Position numbers and translations under genes: made by a program. From an uncultured Alphaproteobacteria bacterium (lineage in GTDB: Bacteria > Pseudomonadota > Alphaproteobacteria > UBA7985): a stretch of 64,000 nucleotides of DNA. The notes beneath the pieces were generated by a model that was not told the DNA's origin, did not search any database, and worked only from the letters and a program-made list of their open reading frames with translations. Where the stretch lies: the NCBI GenBank assembly GCA_905479265.1, contig CAJQLX010000004.1, forward strand, positions 1 through 64,000, in the 5' to 3' direction. Of the stretch, positions 34,072 to 43,203 are shown in pieces (position 1 is the first letter of the stretch; each line of letters opens with the position of its first letter).

Positions 34072-34385
34072 GCGACCCCCTTGGCGCGCATGGCCTTGCC
34101 GGTGGGATCGCAAGTTGAGGCTGAAATCACGGTTGCGGAGCCTTCCATCGCCCCATTTCGGTTAATCATGGACATGGCCAGCGATTTTCCAGCCGCGAAC
34201 AGAGCAATGCGTTAAACCCAGGTTCACGCCTATCCAGCCCTTTGTCCGTCGGCCGTCGCCCACCGACCAAAATCACCACACGATCATGCGAATTCAACGG
34301 CCGCTCCCCCTTCTAAACCTGTGCGTTCCTTAGCTAGAACAGCGTTGGACACTTCTGTCCATAGATCAATGGAGGCGGAGAGGGT
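34072..34385. other. intergenic region without a recognised gene
   Basis: About 314 bp between the old-yellow-enzyme gene stop and the MttB start, both leftward. It presumably holds the MttB promoter. Frames crossing it are shadows of the neighbours. I see no hairpin or repeat. Confidence 0.5.
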
Positions 34386-35675
34386 TCAGCGCGATCGCCG
34401 CCGCTTGCGCTGGATGGCGCGGTTTCGGCCATCAACGATCATGAAGGCCTTAAAGACCGAAAACGTCTCGTTCGCCGCGCCGCGTGTCCCCAGCAGCCAG
34501 ATTTGTTGATAGAACCAATAGGTGCCGGAAAAGCCATCGATGGTTTTGACCAGATTGGACCGCCGCAACCAGCCCAGCCAAGACGGGATCAAGCCCAACC
34601 CGGTTTCATAGCGCGGCAAGACCTCAGCACCATCGAGCAGCGCGTTCGGCGCGTCGGTCATCAGGCACAGCGGACGCGCCAAGCCGATCGCATCGGTTGC
34701 GCCCATCTGCAAAGCCTGCTCCATCGCATCCCGCCGCCGGAACCCTCCTGTGACCATCAGCGGAATGTTCACATGCGCCTGCATCGCCGTACCAAAATCG
34801 ACGAAGTATGCTTCTCGCGCCGCGGTCGAGGCAGCGACGTTTTGATCGGTCACCGGCTCAATGCCTTCGAGCGTTAAGAAACGCGGCTGCTCATAGGTGC
34901 CGCCGGAGATTTCGATGAGATCAACCGACGCCGCTTCGAGCCATTGGACGACCTGCAAGCTGTCGGAAAACTCAAACCCGCCTTTTTGGAAATCCGCGCT
35001 GTTTAGCTTGACCGAAATCGGAAACGATGGCCCAACCGCCGCTCGCGTCGCAGCGACGATTTCCAGCAGGAACCGCGCCCGGTTCTCTAAACTGCCGCCA
35101 TAGCCGTCTGTGCGCTGATTGATCAGCGGAGAGAGAAACTGGCTGATGAGATAGCCATGCGCCCCGTGGATCTGCACACCCGTAAAACCGGCATCCTGAA
35201 CAGCCTTCGCCGCCGTTGCCCAGCGCTCAACCAAGTCCGTGATCTCCGACAGCTCCAGCGGCGTTGGCCGCGCAAAAAAGCCGCCGGGCACCCGCAACCT
35301 CACGTCCGAGGAAGACTTTGGCCGCCGATTGACGTTGGATTGCGTTTGCCGTCCACCGTGACTGATCTGCGCCCACAAATGGTTCCCATTCCGCGTCCCT
35401 GCGTCCGCCCAACGCTTGAGCCGCGCGGCCATGTCGGGGTCTGGGACACGGTCGATGATCACGTTTCCGGGCCGCTCAAGGTGATCGGCGCACACCATCA
35501 CGTTTCCCGTGATCAGCGCCCCCGCCCCACCATCAGACCACAGGCCATAGAGCCGTTCGAGCTCTGGGGTTGGCCGACCATCCGGTGTGGCCAGTCCTTC
35601 GGTCATCGCGGCCTTTATCATCCGGTTTGGCAGCACTGCCCCGCATGGTAATGCCAGCGAACTTCCCAATGTCAT
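34386..35675 (-). CDS. NADH:flavin oxidoreductase, old yellow enzyme family
   Basis: 429 aa FMN-binding TIM barrel. Landmarks are LPNRMIKAAMTEGLA near the N-terminus, WAQISHGGRQTQ, the paired GVQIHGAHGYLISQFLSPLINQRTDGYGGSLENRARF block (substrate His and FMN contacts) and VTGGFRRRDAMEQAL. It lacks the C-terminal Fe-S/FAD half found in 2,4-dienoyl-CoA reductase-like demethylases, so it acts with NAD(P)H alone. ATG 35675 gives the family start; a longer frame to 35786 is unlikely. Divergent from the FAD monooxygenase. Confidence 0.85.
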   Translation of the reverse strand: MTLGSSLALPCGAVLPNRMIKAAMTEGLATPDGRPTPELERLYGLWSDGGAGALITGNVMVCADHLERPGNVIIDRVPDPDMAARLKRWADAGTRNGNHLWAQISHGGRQTQSNVNRRPKSSSDVRLRVPGGFFARPTPLELSEITDLVERWATAAKAVQDAGFTGVQIHGAHGYLISQFLSPLINQRTDGYGGSLENRARFLLEIVAATRAAVGPSFPISVKLNSADFQKGGFEFSDSLQVVQWLEAASVDLIEISGGTYEQPRFLTLEGIEPVTDQNVAASTAAREAYFVDFGTAMQAHVNIPLMVTGGFRRRDAMEQALQMGATDAIGLARPLCLMTDAPNALLDGAEVLPRYETGLGLIPSWLGWLRRSNLVKTIDGFSGTYWFYQQIWLLGTRGAANETFSVFKAFMIVDGRNRAIQRKRRRSR

Positions 35676-35859
35676 ACTCACGCGCCCGGCTTCCTCTGCG
35701 ACTAGACCCTTGCACCCTATTGGGGCTGACAATAGCAATTTTCCCACCGTTCTATCACCTTCTCTTTCACCGCTACAGCAAAGCACCTTGCGCGTAAGGG
35801 CTGGATGGTGACACTAGGGGGAATGAGCGTGGTCTTGAGCGGAGCAAACAGTATTTCCT

Positions 35860-37146
35860 ATGTCTGACGTTTCTCAATCTGTCCTGATTGTTGGCGGTGG
35901 TATTGCCGGGCTTTCAACGGCCTTGACGCTCCACCAGCTTGGCATCCCTTGCCGCGTGTTTGAATCGGCTGAAGAACCGCGTCCGCTGGGGGTTGGCATT
36001 AACATCCAACCCAACGCCGTGCGTGAGCTGTTGGCGCTTGGCATCACCGAAGCGGAACTGGACGCCATCGGCATTCAATCGCGCGAATGGGCGCTGGTGG
36101 GGCTTAATGGCAATGACATTTACGCGGAACCAAGGGGGTTGCTCGCCGGGTACAAATGGCCGCAATACGCCGCCCATCGTGGTGAGCTGCAAATGCTGCT
36201 GTATCGCAAAGTGCTCGAACGCCTTGGCCCAGATGCGGTTCTGACCGGGCATCAAGGCATAGGCTTTACCCAGAACGACGACGCCACCATCACCGCGCAT
36301 TTCAACACCCGGCCCAGCGGTGAAAGCGCGTCTTATACCGGAAAGCTGCTGATCGGCGCGGACGGCATTCACTCCGCCATTCGCGCGCAAATGCACCCCG
36401 ACCAGCCGCCTATCCATTGGGGCGGCACCATCATGTGGCGCGGGGTGACGCGGGCCAAGGCTGCGCGGACAGGTTCCACATTTTTGGGCTTGGGCACCGA
36501 AGACCGGCGCTTGGTGATCTACCCGATCAGCCAGCCGGACGAAAATGGCCTGTCGCTGATCAACTGGATCGCAGAAATACGGAACGTGTCTGAGGAAGAC
36601 TGGCAGAAAACGGGCTGGTTCAGCGAAGTCGCCATCACCGACTTTTTGCACTATTTTACCGACATGAAATACGACTGGCTGGACGTGCCCGGGCTGATTT
36701 CCCAAGGCACGGTGGCCTATGAAAACCCCATGATCGACCGTGACCCGATCAGCACGTGGGCCAGTGGTTCTGCGCTCGTGCTGGGGGATGCCGCACACCC
36801 CATGTATCCCACGGGCTCCAATGGGGCCTCCCAAGCCATCGTTGACGCCCGCAACATCGGTGCCTGCTTGCTCCAGCACGGCTTGACCCCCGCGGCGCTG
36901 ACGGCGTTTGACGAAGCCTTCAATGGACCGGTCAACGACGTGGTTCTGCGCAATCGCGGCGATGGTCCCTTTGGCCTGCTTGGGTTGGTTGAGGAGCGCT
37001 GTGGCGGTGTATTTGACGATATCAACACCGTGCTTGCAGAAGAAGAGCGCACCGCCTTTATGAAGCGCTACCAAACCGCCGCCGGTTTTGCCCGCGATGC
37101 CCTCAACAGCACCCCGCCCATCATCCCGGCCGATCAGTACAGTTAA
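35860..37146 (+). CDS. FAD-dependent monooxygenase, salicylate/3-hydroxybenzoate hydroxylase type
   Basis: 428 aa class A flavoprotein monooxygenase. The FAD motif SVLIVGGGIAGLSTALTL starts at residue 7, the DG motif LLIGADGIHSAIR lies near residue 165, and the GD motif ALVLGDAAHPMYPTGSNGASQAI near residue 307. These features fit hydroxylation of an aromatic or heteroaromatic ring with NAD(P)H. It is followed 13 bp later by a PLP enzyme and may be co-transcribed with it. Substrate unknown. Confidence 0.88.
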   Translation: MSDVSQSVLIVGGGIAGLSTALTLHQLGIPCRVFESAEEPRPLGVGINIQPNAVRELLALGITEAELDAIGIQSREWALVGLNGNDIYAEPRGLLAGYKWPQYAAHRGELQMLLYRKVLERLGPDAVLTGHQGIGFTQNDDATITAHFNTRPSGESASYTGKLLIGADGIHSAIRAQMHPDQPPIHWGGTIMWRGVTRAKAARTGSTFLGLGTEDRRLVIYPISQPDENGLSLINWIAEIRNVSEEDWQKTGWFSEVAITDFLHYFTDMKYDWLDVPGLISQGTVAYENPMIDRDPISTWASGSALVLGDAAHPMYPTGSNGASQAIVDARNIGACLLQHGLTPAALTAFDEAFNGPVNDVVLRNRGDGPFGLLGLVEERCGGVFDDINTVLAEEERTAFMKRYQTAAGFARDALNSTPPIIPADQYS

Positions 37147-37159
37147 GGAAAAACGCCCC

Positions 37160-38239
37160 ATGTCGGACACGCTAAAAAGCCAGATTGCCGAGCAGTTTGG
37201 AACCCCTTGCATGGTGATCGACATGGACCGGGTTGAGGCCAACATTGCACGCGCCCAAGCGCTCTGCGATGCCGCTGGCGTGGCAAACCGCCCGCATATC
37301 AAAACCCACAAATCCCCCATTTTAGCGCAGATGCAGTTGGACGCTGGCGCCACGGGCATCACCTGTCAAAAGCTCGGTGAGGCCGAAGTCATGGCCGCAG
37401 CAGGGATCACCGATATTCTGATCGCAACCAACGTCATTGGTGCTGCGCGCTCTGGCCGTCTTGCCGCCTTGCAACGCCAGTTGCCGCTCAAGGTTTGTGC
37501 CGATAACCCCGTCAGCTTGGATGCCTACTCCAGCGCCGCCCAAGCCGCCGAGCGCCCCATTGACGTGCTGATTGAGTGCGATACGGGGCTAGAGCGCGCT
37601 GGCGTCGAAACCCCGGCTGTAGTCCTGCAGCTCGCCGCACAGATCAAAAATGATCCGTGGCTAAACTTCGCTGGTTTGCTGTTCTACCCCCCAATCGACG
37701 GCTGGCCCGCGACGCAGGTGTTCTTCAATCGCGTGAACCAGGGTTTGGCCGAACTGGGTCTGCAGCCCACCATCGTCTCGACCGGCGGAACCCCGAACAT
37801 GGTCAATATGGACCAGCTCGTTGGCGCGACCGAGCACCGCGCTGGAACCTGCATCTTTAACGACCGCATGATGATGGCAGCGGGCATGGCGTCGCTCAAC
37901 GACTGCGCCTTGCATGTTTATACTACCGTGGTCAGCCGTGGCGGCGCCGCGCGCGGGATTCTCGATGCTGGATCCAAGACCTTAACCAGCGACGCCGGTG
38001 GGCTGGACGGCTACGGCCTGCTGCTGGAATACCCCAACGCCCGCATCCACAAATTCGCCGAAGAGCACGGTTTTCTCGATCTTTCGGACTGCGATCCCCG
38101 GCCAGCGGTGGGCGAGATTGTTCGCGTCGTACCGAACCACGTGTGCGTGGTGGTGAACATGGTGGATCAACTGGTCATGGTGCGGGGGGACACGATTGTG
38201 GATGTGTTGCCCGTTGCAGCGCGCGGTCTGCTGGTCTGA
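37160..38239 (+). CDS. D-threonine aldolase / D-serine dehydratase-like PLP enzyme
   Basis: 359 aa fold-type III (alanine-racemase-like) enzyme. The PLP lysine lies in RPHIKTHK (Lys48), and the C-terminal metal pair is in VPNHVCVVVNM. This combination defines the D-threonine aldolase/DSD1/D-threo-3-hydroxyaspartate dehydratase family, which acts on D-beta-hydroxy amino acids. ATG 37160 follows AAGGAA. The preceding gene is a FAD monooxygenase, so the pair could hydroxylate then cleave a substrate, but this is speculation. Confidence 0.85.
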   Translation: MSDTLKSQIAEQFGTPCMVIDMDRVEANIARAQALCDAAGVANRPHIKTHKSPILAQMQLDAGATGITCQKLGEAEVMAAAGITDILIATNVIGAARSGRLAALQRQLPLKVCADNPVSLDAYSSAAQAAERPIDVLIECDTGLERAGVETPAVVLQLAAQIKNDPWLNFAGLLFYPPIDGWPATQVFFNRVNQGLAELGLQPTIVSTGGTPNMVNMDQLVGATEHRAGTCIFNDRMMMAAGMASLNDCALHVYTTVVSRGGAARGILDAGSKTLTSDAGGLDGYGLLLEYPNARIHKFAEEHGFLDLSDCDPRPAVGEIVRVVPNHVCVVVNMVDQLVMVRGDTIVDVLPVAARGLLV

Positions 38240-38329
38240 GGCGTCGATTTCATTGGTTGTGGCACTAGCCCTCCCCCTGCGACGATCTAACTCAGTGCTG
38301 AGACATTTGTAAGGTTGAGGATCCCCACC

Positions 38330-39328
38330 ATGAAACGACTTTCGCCGCTTTGGATGACCTTTTGGATTGCGGTGGGCCTGTCGGTTCTTGCGACGCTTTC
38401 AATTCTCTTGCTCAACCCCATCCTGCGGCAGGTCGAGTTGCTGCCCGATCAAGGTGCAGCTTGGTACTACTGGAAACTGCCCGAGCCGAGTTTCTGGACC
38501 CGTGCCACCGCCTGGGGCTTCTATCTGGCGCATCAGGTGTTCTTTTGGGGGTTGATCCGCTGGGCGGTTAAGAACCGGGACACCTTACGGAACCGTGGAA
38601 TCATGCATCCGGTCAACTGGATCGGGTTGGCCGGAACCGGCTTTTTTGTCGCCCTACACTACCTTCAAACCGCCTTTTGGTATGACGGCCTCGCGCAGGA
38701 TACGTCGGTTTTCTCCTCTCAGATTTCTGTGATTTTCCTGCTGGTCATCGTACTGATTATGGAGGCACCGCGCCGGGGTATCGTCTTTGGTGTGGGCGGA
38801 AAATGGCTGGCGCCAGCGCGTCAGTGGCTCATTCGCTACCACGGCTATTACTTCGCGTGGGCCGTGGTCTACACCTACTGGTTTCACCCCATGGAAACCA
38901 CGCCGGGCCATTTGCTCGGGTTCCTTTACACCTTCCTGCTGCTGCTCCAAGGCGCATTTGTGTTCACGCGGGTTCATACAAACAAGTGGTGGACAGCCGT
39001 GCTGGAAGTCTCCGTCCTGATCCACGGCGTTACCGTTGCCTTGGTCGCCGGACAGGAGTTCTGGCCCATGTTCTTCTTTGGCTTCGCCGCCCTGTTCGTT
39101 GTCACGCAAATGCACGGGCTCGGTTTGCCGCGCTGGGTGCATTGGGTGGTCTACACCGCGTTTGTGGGTGGGATTTGGGCTGTCTATTCCGACCGGGGAT
39201 GGGGCAACGTGAATGAAGTCTTCCGCATCCCCATCATCGATTATGGCCTCGTGGTCGTTCTGGGCGGCGCGCTGGTGCTTGTCCTGTGGCTCATTCGCCG
39301 CCGACGCCAGCGCGCGAAGTCGCCCTAA
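38330..39328 (+). CDS. multi-spanning membrane protein of unknown function
   Basis: 332 aa with about nine hydrophobic helices and short charged loops; the C-terminus is a basic tail (RRRRQRAKSP). Conserved-looking histidines and tryptophans lie within or next to helices (ALHYLQTAFWYDG, RYHGYYFAW, YWFHPMETTPGH). No transporter or enzyme family is recognised. ATG 38330 has a TGAGGA-type site upstream. The 3' end overlaps the convergent PhyH gene by 4 bp. Confidence 0.75.
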   Translation: MKRLSPLWMTFWIAVGLSVLATLSILLLNPILRQVELLPDQGAAWYYWKLPEPSFWTRATAWGFYLAHQVFFWGLIRWAVKNRDTLRNRGIMHPVNWIGLAGTGFFVALHYLQTAFWYDGLAQDTSVFSSQISVIFLLVIVLIMEAPRRGIVFGVGGKWLAPARQWLIRYHGYYFAWAVVYTYWFHPMETTPGHLLGFLYTFLLLLQGAFVFTRVHTNKWWTAVLEVSVLIHGVTVALVAGQEFWPMFFFGFAALFVVTQMHGLGLPRWVHWVVYTAFVGGIWAVYSDRGWGNVNEVFRIPIIDYGLVVVLGGALVLVLWLIRRRRQRAKSP

Positions 39329-40200
39329 GCGGCCTCGGTGCCGCTGCCTTCCTGCTGGGCAAAAAATGACGTGCCCTTGGGCACTTCGGGCAATTCCATT
39401 TCGTAACTTGAACAGCGAACGCGCCCTGTTTCCACACCACTGACCAGCTCATGCGTCAGTGTGCTCGGCAGCGCGTTCGGGCTCAGCTCGCGCGCGTCTT
39501 CGGCGTAATATGTGGTGATGTACAGCGTGCGGGAACTGTCGGACAGGTTCGGCGCAGACCCATGCAGCAGGCTCGAATGCATCAGGCAAACCGACCCCGC
39601 CTTTCCCACGCAAGGGACGACCTTGTCGCCATGTTCATCCATCACGCTATCGGCCACAGCCCCCGTAAATCGCCCCCCGTGCCAATGGGTGTAAAGCGGC
39701 CCTTTGTGAGAGCCGGGAACGACCTCCAACGGGCCATTTTCCAGCGTCACGTCATCAATAAACAGCAAGCACGTAATGATGTCGTCGTTGGTCATGGGCT
39801 GGAAGTTAAAATCCTGATGGAACAGCACCTTTGTCGCGGTCCCGGGCAGCTTGGAATTCACTTTGCCGTGGTGAAAACGCAAGTTCGGGCCGATCAAATC
39901 ACCCACCACCTCAACCGTCCGCGCTGACCGCATCACAGAGGCAAAAACCTCCGATACTTCCTCGGGTGATTGCACGCGGCGCAGGCCGGGAGTTGCAGCG
40001 CTGTGACCGGGCTGCAGATCAAAGCGCTTTCGACCGTCCAGCGTCTCGCCATAGTCCTCGTCATGCTGGCGGCTGTCCTCAACCCATTGGTCAAACGTCG
40101 CGCGCAAGGCGGACAGTTGCTGGGGGGTCACGGCGTCTTCGACCACCAGCACCCCATCCCGCCAAAAAGCGTCATACTGTTCCGCAGTGAGCGTCTTCAT
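39325..40200 (-). CDS. phytanoyl-CoA dioxygenase (PhyH) family oxygenase
   Basis: 291 aa Fe(II)/2-oxoglutarate-dependent oxygenase. The iron triad can be placed as His128 and Asp130 in LFHQDFNF and His213 in SLLHGSAPN; the 2-oxoglutarate arginine is likely in SSRTLYITTYY. Family members hydroxylate small molecules such as ectoine, or phosphonates, and the substrate cannot be told. ATG 40200 has GGAG upstream; a TTG three codons earlier is less likely. Confidence 0.85.
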   Translation of the reverse strand: MKTLTAEQYDAFWRDGVLVVEDAVTPQQLSALRATFDQWVEDSRQHDEDYGETLDGRKRFDLQPGHSAATPGLRRVQSPEEVSEVFASVMRSARTVEVVGDLIGPNLRFHHGKVNSKLPGTATKVLFHQDFNFQPMTNDDIITCLLFIDDVTLENGPLEVVPGSHKGPLYTHWHGGRFTGAVADSVMDEHGDKVVPCVGKAGSVCLMHSSLLHGSAPNLSDSSRTLYITTYYAEDARELSPNALPSTLTHELVSGVETGRVRCSSYEMELPEVPKGTSFFAQQEGSGTEAA

Positions 40201-40273
40201 CTGATCCAACTCCAGTCCAACGAGAAAACATCTTCTGGATCAAATTTATGCTGAGAAAACGAGCTGTCTTCGG

Positions 40274-41281
40274 TCAGAGCGACGTCGTTTGATTACGCAA
40301 TAGCACGTCCACGCCCTGTTGCTGCATAAAGTGCAGCATATCGATGAAGATCCAGTTTTCGGCGAGCTTATCATCGCCCCGCCGATACAAATCGATCACC
40401 CGAAATTCGAGGGTCTTTTCACTGCCGGGCAAGCCCATGAAACCGCCCGTGTGCGTTGCGCGAAAGTTTGGCCAGCCGAAAAAGCCGCCATAGGCGCCTT
40501 CAGCCATCCGGCAAACATGGCCCGTGCCAGAGCGGTTGGCAAACGAAGCGCGGAATGGGCCGGAGTGCTGCTTGGCGTAGCGCTCAATCGTATAGGTCGC
40601 CCCAACCCCTGTTGGCCCCCACCACAGCATGTCGTCTTGCCACGTCTGTGCCAGCTCCTCCTCCAACGGCAGCGGGTTGTCCCACTGCCCCAGATCGCTA
40701 ATCATTGCATTGATCGCCGCCAGCGTCGCCACGCCCTCGCTTGGTTCGGCGTCCGCGAACAGCAAGCCGTCGTGTGTCAGGGGGCCGGGTTGAATCAGTT
40801 GCGCGCCGGTTTGCGGCGGGAATGGGTTTTGCCCGGCCTGCGCCATCAGGTGCGGCAAGTCGAAGTAAAAGGCGACTTCCGCAATCTTCCCCTCTTGAAC
40901 CCGCAGGAACTCGGCGTAACGCAACATGCCGATTTTGCCCGTGGGCCGAATGCCCAGCAGCGGTGCATCAAACAAGCCCATCAAATGCCCCATCGATGCG
41001 ACCCAGACCGAGCCGTCGCTCTGGTCGGTCAGGCTGTTTTGGCCGGCAAAGAAGATATCCATGCGCCGCTGCATCCGCGTCAGGCTGGTTTTCAACGGCG
41101 TCCAGACCGTTTCTGCGACGTGCGCCGGATCACCGCGCAACTCACCAAACGGGTGAAAGGCGCGAAACAGAATATCGGGCGACAAGAAGCGTTCCATGAC
41201 CGCAGCGGTCTGCGTGGCTGAAGCGTTATCGAGCGCGTCGTAAAAGTCTAAAACGAGCGTCTTCGCAGGCTGGAAATCCAC
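40274..41281 (-). CDS. two-domain NTF2/SnoaL-like protein
   Basis: 335 aa. Residues about 1-150 and 190-330 are each cone-shaped NTF2-like (SnoaL) domains. The first carries LFRAFHPFGELRG, the second DDMLWWGPTGVGATYTIERYAKQHSGPF and ends in ENWIFIDMLHFMQQQGVD. It aligns by eye with the proteins at 44932 and 52562. SnoaL-type domains act as cyclases, hydratases or isomerases on small oxygenated molecules, but here the reaction is unknown. GTG 41281 with GGGAG upstream is the probable start. Its divergent promoter region carries the shared operator. Confidence 0.78.
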   Translation of the reverse strand: MDFQPAKTLVLDFYDALDNASATQTAAVMERFLSPDILFRAFHPFGELRGDPAHVAETVWTPLKTSLTRMQRRMDIFFAGQNSLTDQSDGSVWVASMGHLMGLFDAPLLGIRPTGKIGMLRYAEFLRVQEGKIAEVAFYFDLPHLMAQAGQNPFPPQTGAQLIQPGPLTHDGLLFADAEPSEGVATLAAINAMISDLGQWDNPLPLEEELAQTWQDDMLWWGPTGVGATYTIERYAKQHSGPFRASFANRSGTGHVCRMAEGAYGGFFGWPNFRATHTGGFMGLPGSEKTLEFRVIDLYRRGDDKLAENWIFIDMLHFMQQQGVDVLLRNQTTSL

Positions 41282-41530
41282 GTCATTCTCCCTTGCGGCT
41301 CTCAATAAGGAACCGCGCTGTGGTCGCGTTTATTGGGCAGTGTCTGCATGCGTATGCAAAATGTCCTTGCCAAAGCCTTGTGTGCTTGTCCAGAACGCAA
41401 ACAGTCTTGCGACACGAAAACCTATCACCGACCGCGCTGCATATCCAAAGTGAATAGCAGGTCAAAGAATAGGAATTTGAACGCTGGCTCGGAAAGCCGG
41501 ACGATCCGGCCACGATGGAGGGTGCCTTTC
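41282..41530. other. divergent regulatory region of the NTF2 cluster
   Basis: About 250 bp separate the leftward gene at 40274-41281 from the rightward gene at 41531. It contains the near-palindrome at 41345-41358 and the conserved block at 41367-41377. No other gene seen. Confidence 0.6.
41345..41377 (+). promoter_or_regulatory. putative LacI-type operator plus conserved block, copy 1
   Basis: The 14-bp near-palindrome TGCATGCGTATGCA (41345-41358) has the central CG usual for LacI-family operators. Eight bases further, TTGCCAAAGCC (41367-41377) may be a -35 element. The same two blocks with the same spacing recur at 46069-46101. Confidence 0.55.
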
Positions 41531-42514
41531 ATGCACGGGTTTGACGAGAAATATCAGGATCTGACCGACTATATTCTGAAATGTACCTATCAGATTTGGG
41601 AAAGTCGGGAGATCTCGGCGATCGATTGGCACTATGCCAAAGACATCAAAATCCGCACGCCCTTGGGCTACAGCGAAGGCAACCGCGCTGGCATCACAAA
41701 CACGATGGAGACGTTGCACGAATTCCCGGATCGCCAACTGTTTGGTGAGGACGTGATTTGGTCCGAGCACTCGGAATACGGCTATCTCTCCTCCCACCGC
41801 ATCATCTCCGAAGCGACACATCTGAACCAAGGCATGTTTGGTCCCGCGAGCGGGAAACGCCTGCGGTTTCGGACGATTGCCGACACCAACTGCATCGCCA
41901 ATGCCGTACACGAAGAATGGCTGGTGCGGGACGTTGGTGCGATGGCGCGGCAGATTGGGCTGCATCCGCGCGAAATGGCGGCACAGATGATTGCCGCAGA
42001 GGGCGGACCTGCCCACGCCAAACGGCCCTTTTCACCCCAAGACGACAAACCGGGCGCTTACAAGTCGCGCGGTAATGACAGTGAATGGGGAAAGCGCGCC
42101 GGGGACATGATGACCCGCCTGATGAAGGCAGAGTTTTCCGCAGTCACCGACAGCTATGATCGCGGCTGTCATTTGGAACATCCCGGCGGGGTTAGCGCAC
42201 ACAGTACGGCGGCGGCTGAAGCCTTTTGGCTGGGCCTGCGCTCGTCGCTTCCCAATGCGGTATTTGGCATCGATCACGCCATCGGTCGCGAAGACCCCAT
42301 GATGCCCCCACGCGCCGCGATCCGCTGGCACCTGACCGGAAAGCACGAAGGCTGGGGCACGCTGGGCGCACCGAGCGGGGCGGAAATCCACGTCATGGCC
42401 ATCAGCCATTTCGAGTTTGGTCCGCGCGGCATCCGCCGGGAATGGACCGTTTATGATGAAGTCGCGGTGTGGAAACAGATCCTGCTGGCTGGAAAGACGG
42501 AAACTGCGCGTTGA
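41531..42514 (+). CDS. two-domain NTF2/SnoaL-like protein
   Basis: 327 aa. It is a close paralogue of the protein at 54655: both start M-GF-KY/F-D--DYI, share IWESR.IS, FPDR.L.GEDVIW, SSHRI, GNDS.WG and end in YDE.A.WKQILL. Two NTF2-like halves can be seen (about 1-150 and 190-320). ATG 41531 follows GGAGGG by 9 nt, whereas the longer frame to 41333 runs through the operator. First gene of a rightward run with an alpha/beta hydrolase and an RraA-like gene, overlapping the next start by 4 bp. Confidence 0.8.
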   Translation: MHGFDEKYQDLTDYILKCTYQIWESREISAIDWHYAKDIKIRTPLGYSEGNRAGITNTMETLHEFPDRQLFGEDVIWSEHSEYGYLSSHRIISEATHLNQGMFGPASGKRLRFRTIADTNCIANAVHEEWLVRDVGAMARQIGLHPREMAAQMIAAEGGPAHAKRPFSPQDDKPGAYKSRGNDSEWGKRAGDMMTRLMKAEFSAVTDSYDRGCHLEHPGGVSAHSTAAAEAFWLGLRSSLPNAVFGIDHAIGREDPMMPPRAAIRWHLTGKHEGWGTLGAPSGAEIHVMAISHFEFGPRGIRREWTVYDEVAVWKQILLAGKTETAR

Positions 42515-43203
42515 ACCCCCTGCTCATGCTGCCCGGCATGATGTGCGACGGGCGGCTTTTTCAGCCCGTGGTCGATGCTTTGGGCCCCCGCCATCACTGC
42601 CTGACAGCCGACCTAAGCCACCATGACAATTGGCAGGCATTGGCCGCTGACGTCCTCACACGGGCACCTGCGCAATTTGACCTGATCGGGGTTTCGATGG
42701 GGGGCGGTTTGGCGTTGGAACTTTGCGCGCTGGCCCCAAGACGGATTGGCCGGGTCGTCATTCTCGACGCGAACCCACATGCCGACACGACCGAGCGAAC
42801 ACAGCGGCGTTTGGCGCTGCTCTCAGCGCTTGATGATGACGGCTTGAGCGCTGTCATGTGGCAGCATTTACTGCCCCTCTACCTCGCCCCGGGCAATCAC
42901 GCGCCGGAGGTTTTGGATTTGTGCTGGGATATGGCTGAAGGGCTGGGCGAAGACGTGTTTCGGCGACAGACCAAAGCGCTGCAAAGCCGCACGAGCCGTT
43001 TGGACCACCTCTCAGCCTTTGAAAATCCTGTGCTCGTCTTGCGCGGCGCAGGCGACCAAATCTGCCCCGCGTCATTCCATACGGATATGGTTGCGGCGCT
43101 CCCGAACGCTCATTATCAAGAAATCGACGCGGCGGGACATTTGCCGACACTGGAAGCGCCGATCAAAACCGCTAAAATCATTGCGAATTGGCTGAAAACA
43201 TGA
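42511..43203 (+). CDS. alpha/beta hydrolase
   Basis: 230 aa. Core motifs are LMLPGMMCDG (oxyanion), the nucleophile elbow GVSMGGGLAL near residue 67, GAGDQICP (Asp) and AAGHLPTLE (His), like BioH or 3-oxoadipate-enol-lactonase-type esterases. A TTG at 42511 overlapping the upstream stop (TTGA) is the likely coupled start; ATG 42526 is an alternative. It sits between an NTF2-like and an RraA-like gene, so it probably hydrolyses an ester or lactone intermediate of the same pathway (inference). Confidence 0.8.
   Translation: MNPLLMLPGMMCDGRLFQPVVDALGPRHHCLTADLSHHDNWQALAADVLTRAPAQFDLIGVSMGGGLALELCALAPRRIGRVVILDANPHADTTERTQRRLALLSALDDDGLSAVMWQHLLPLYLAPGNHAPEVLDLCWDMAEGLGEDVFRRQTKALQSRTSRLDHLSAFENPVLVLRGAGDQICPASFHTDMVAALPNAHYQEIDAAGHLPTLEAPIKTAKIIANWLKT

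Noticed and set aside
34386-35675. N-methylproline or hydroxyproline-betaine demethylase of the dienoyl-CoA-reductase type
   Set aside because: The protein is only 429 aa and lacks the Fe-S and FAD C-terminal half of those demethylases.
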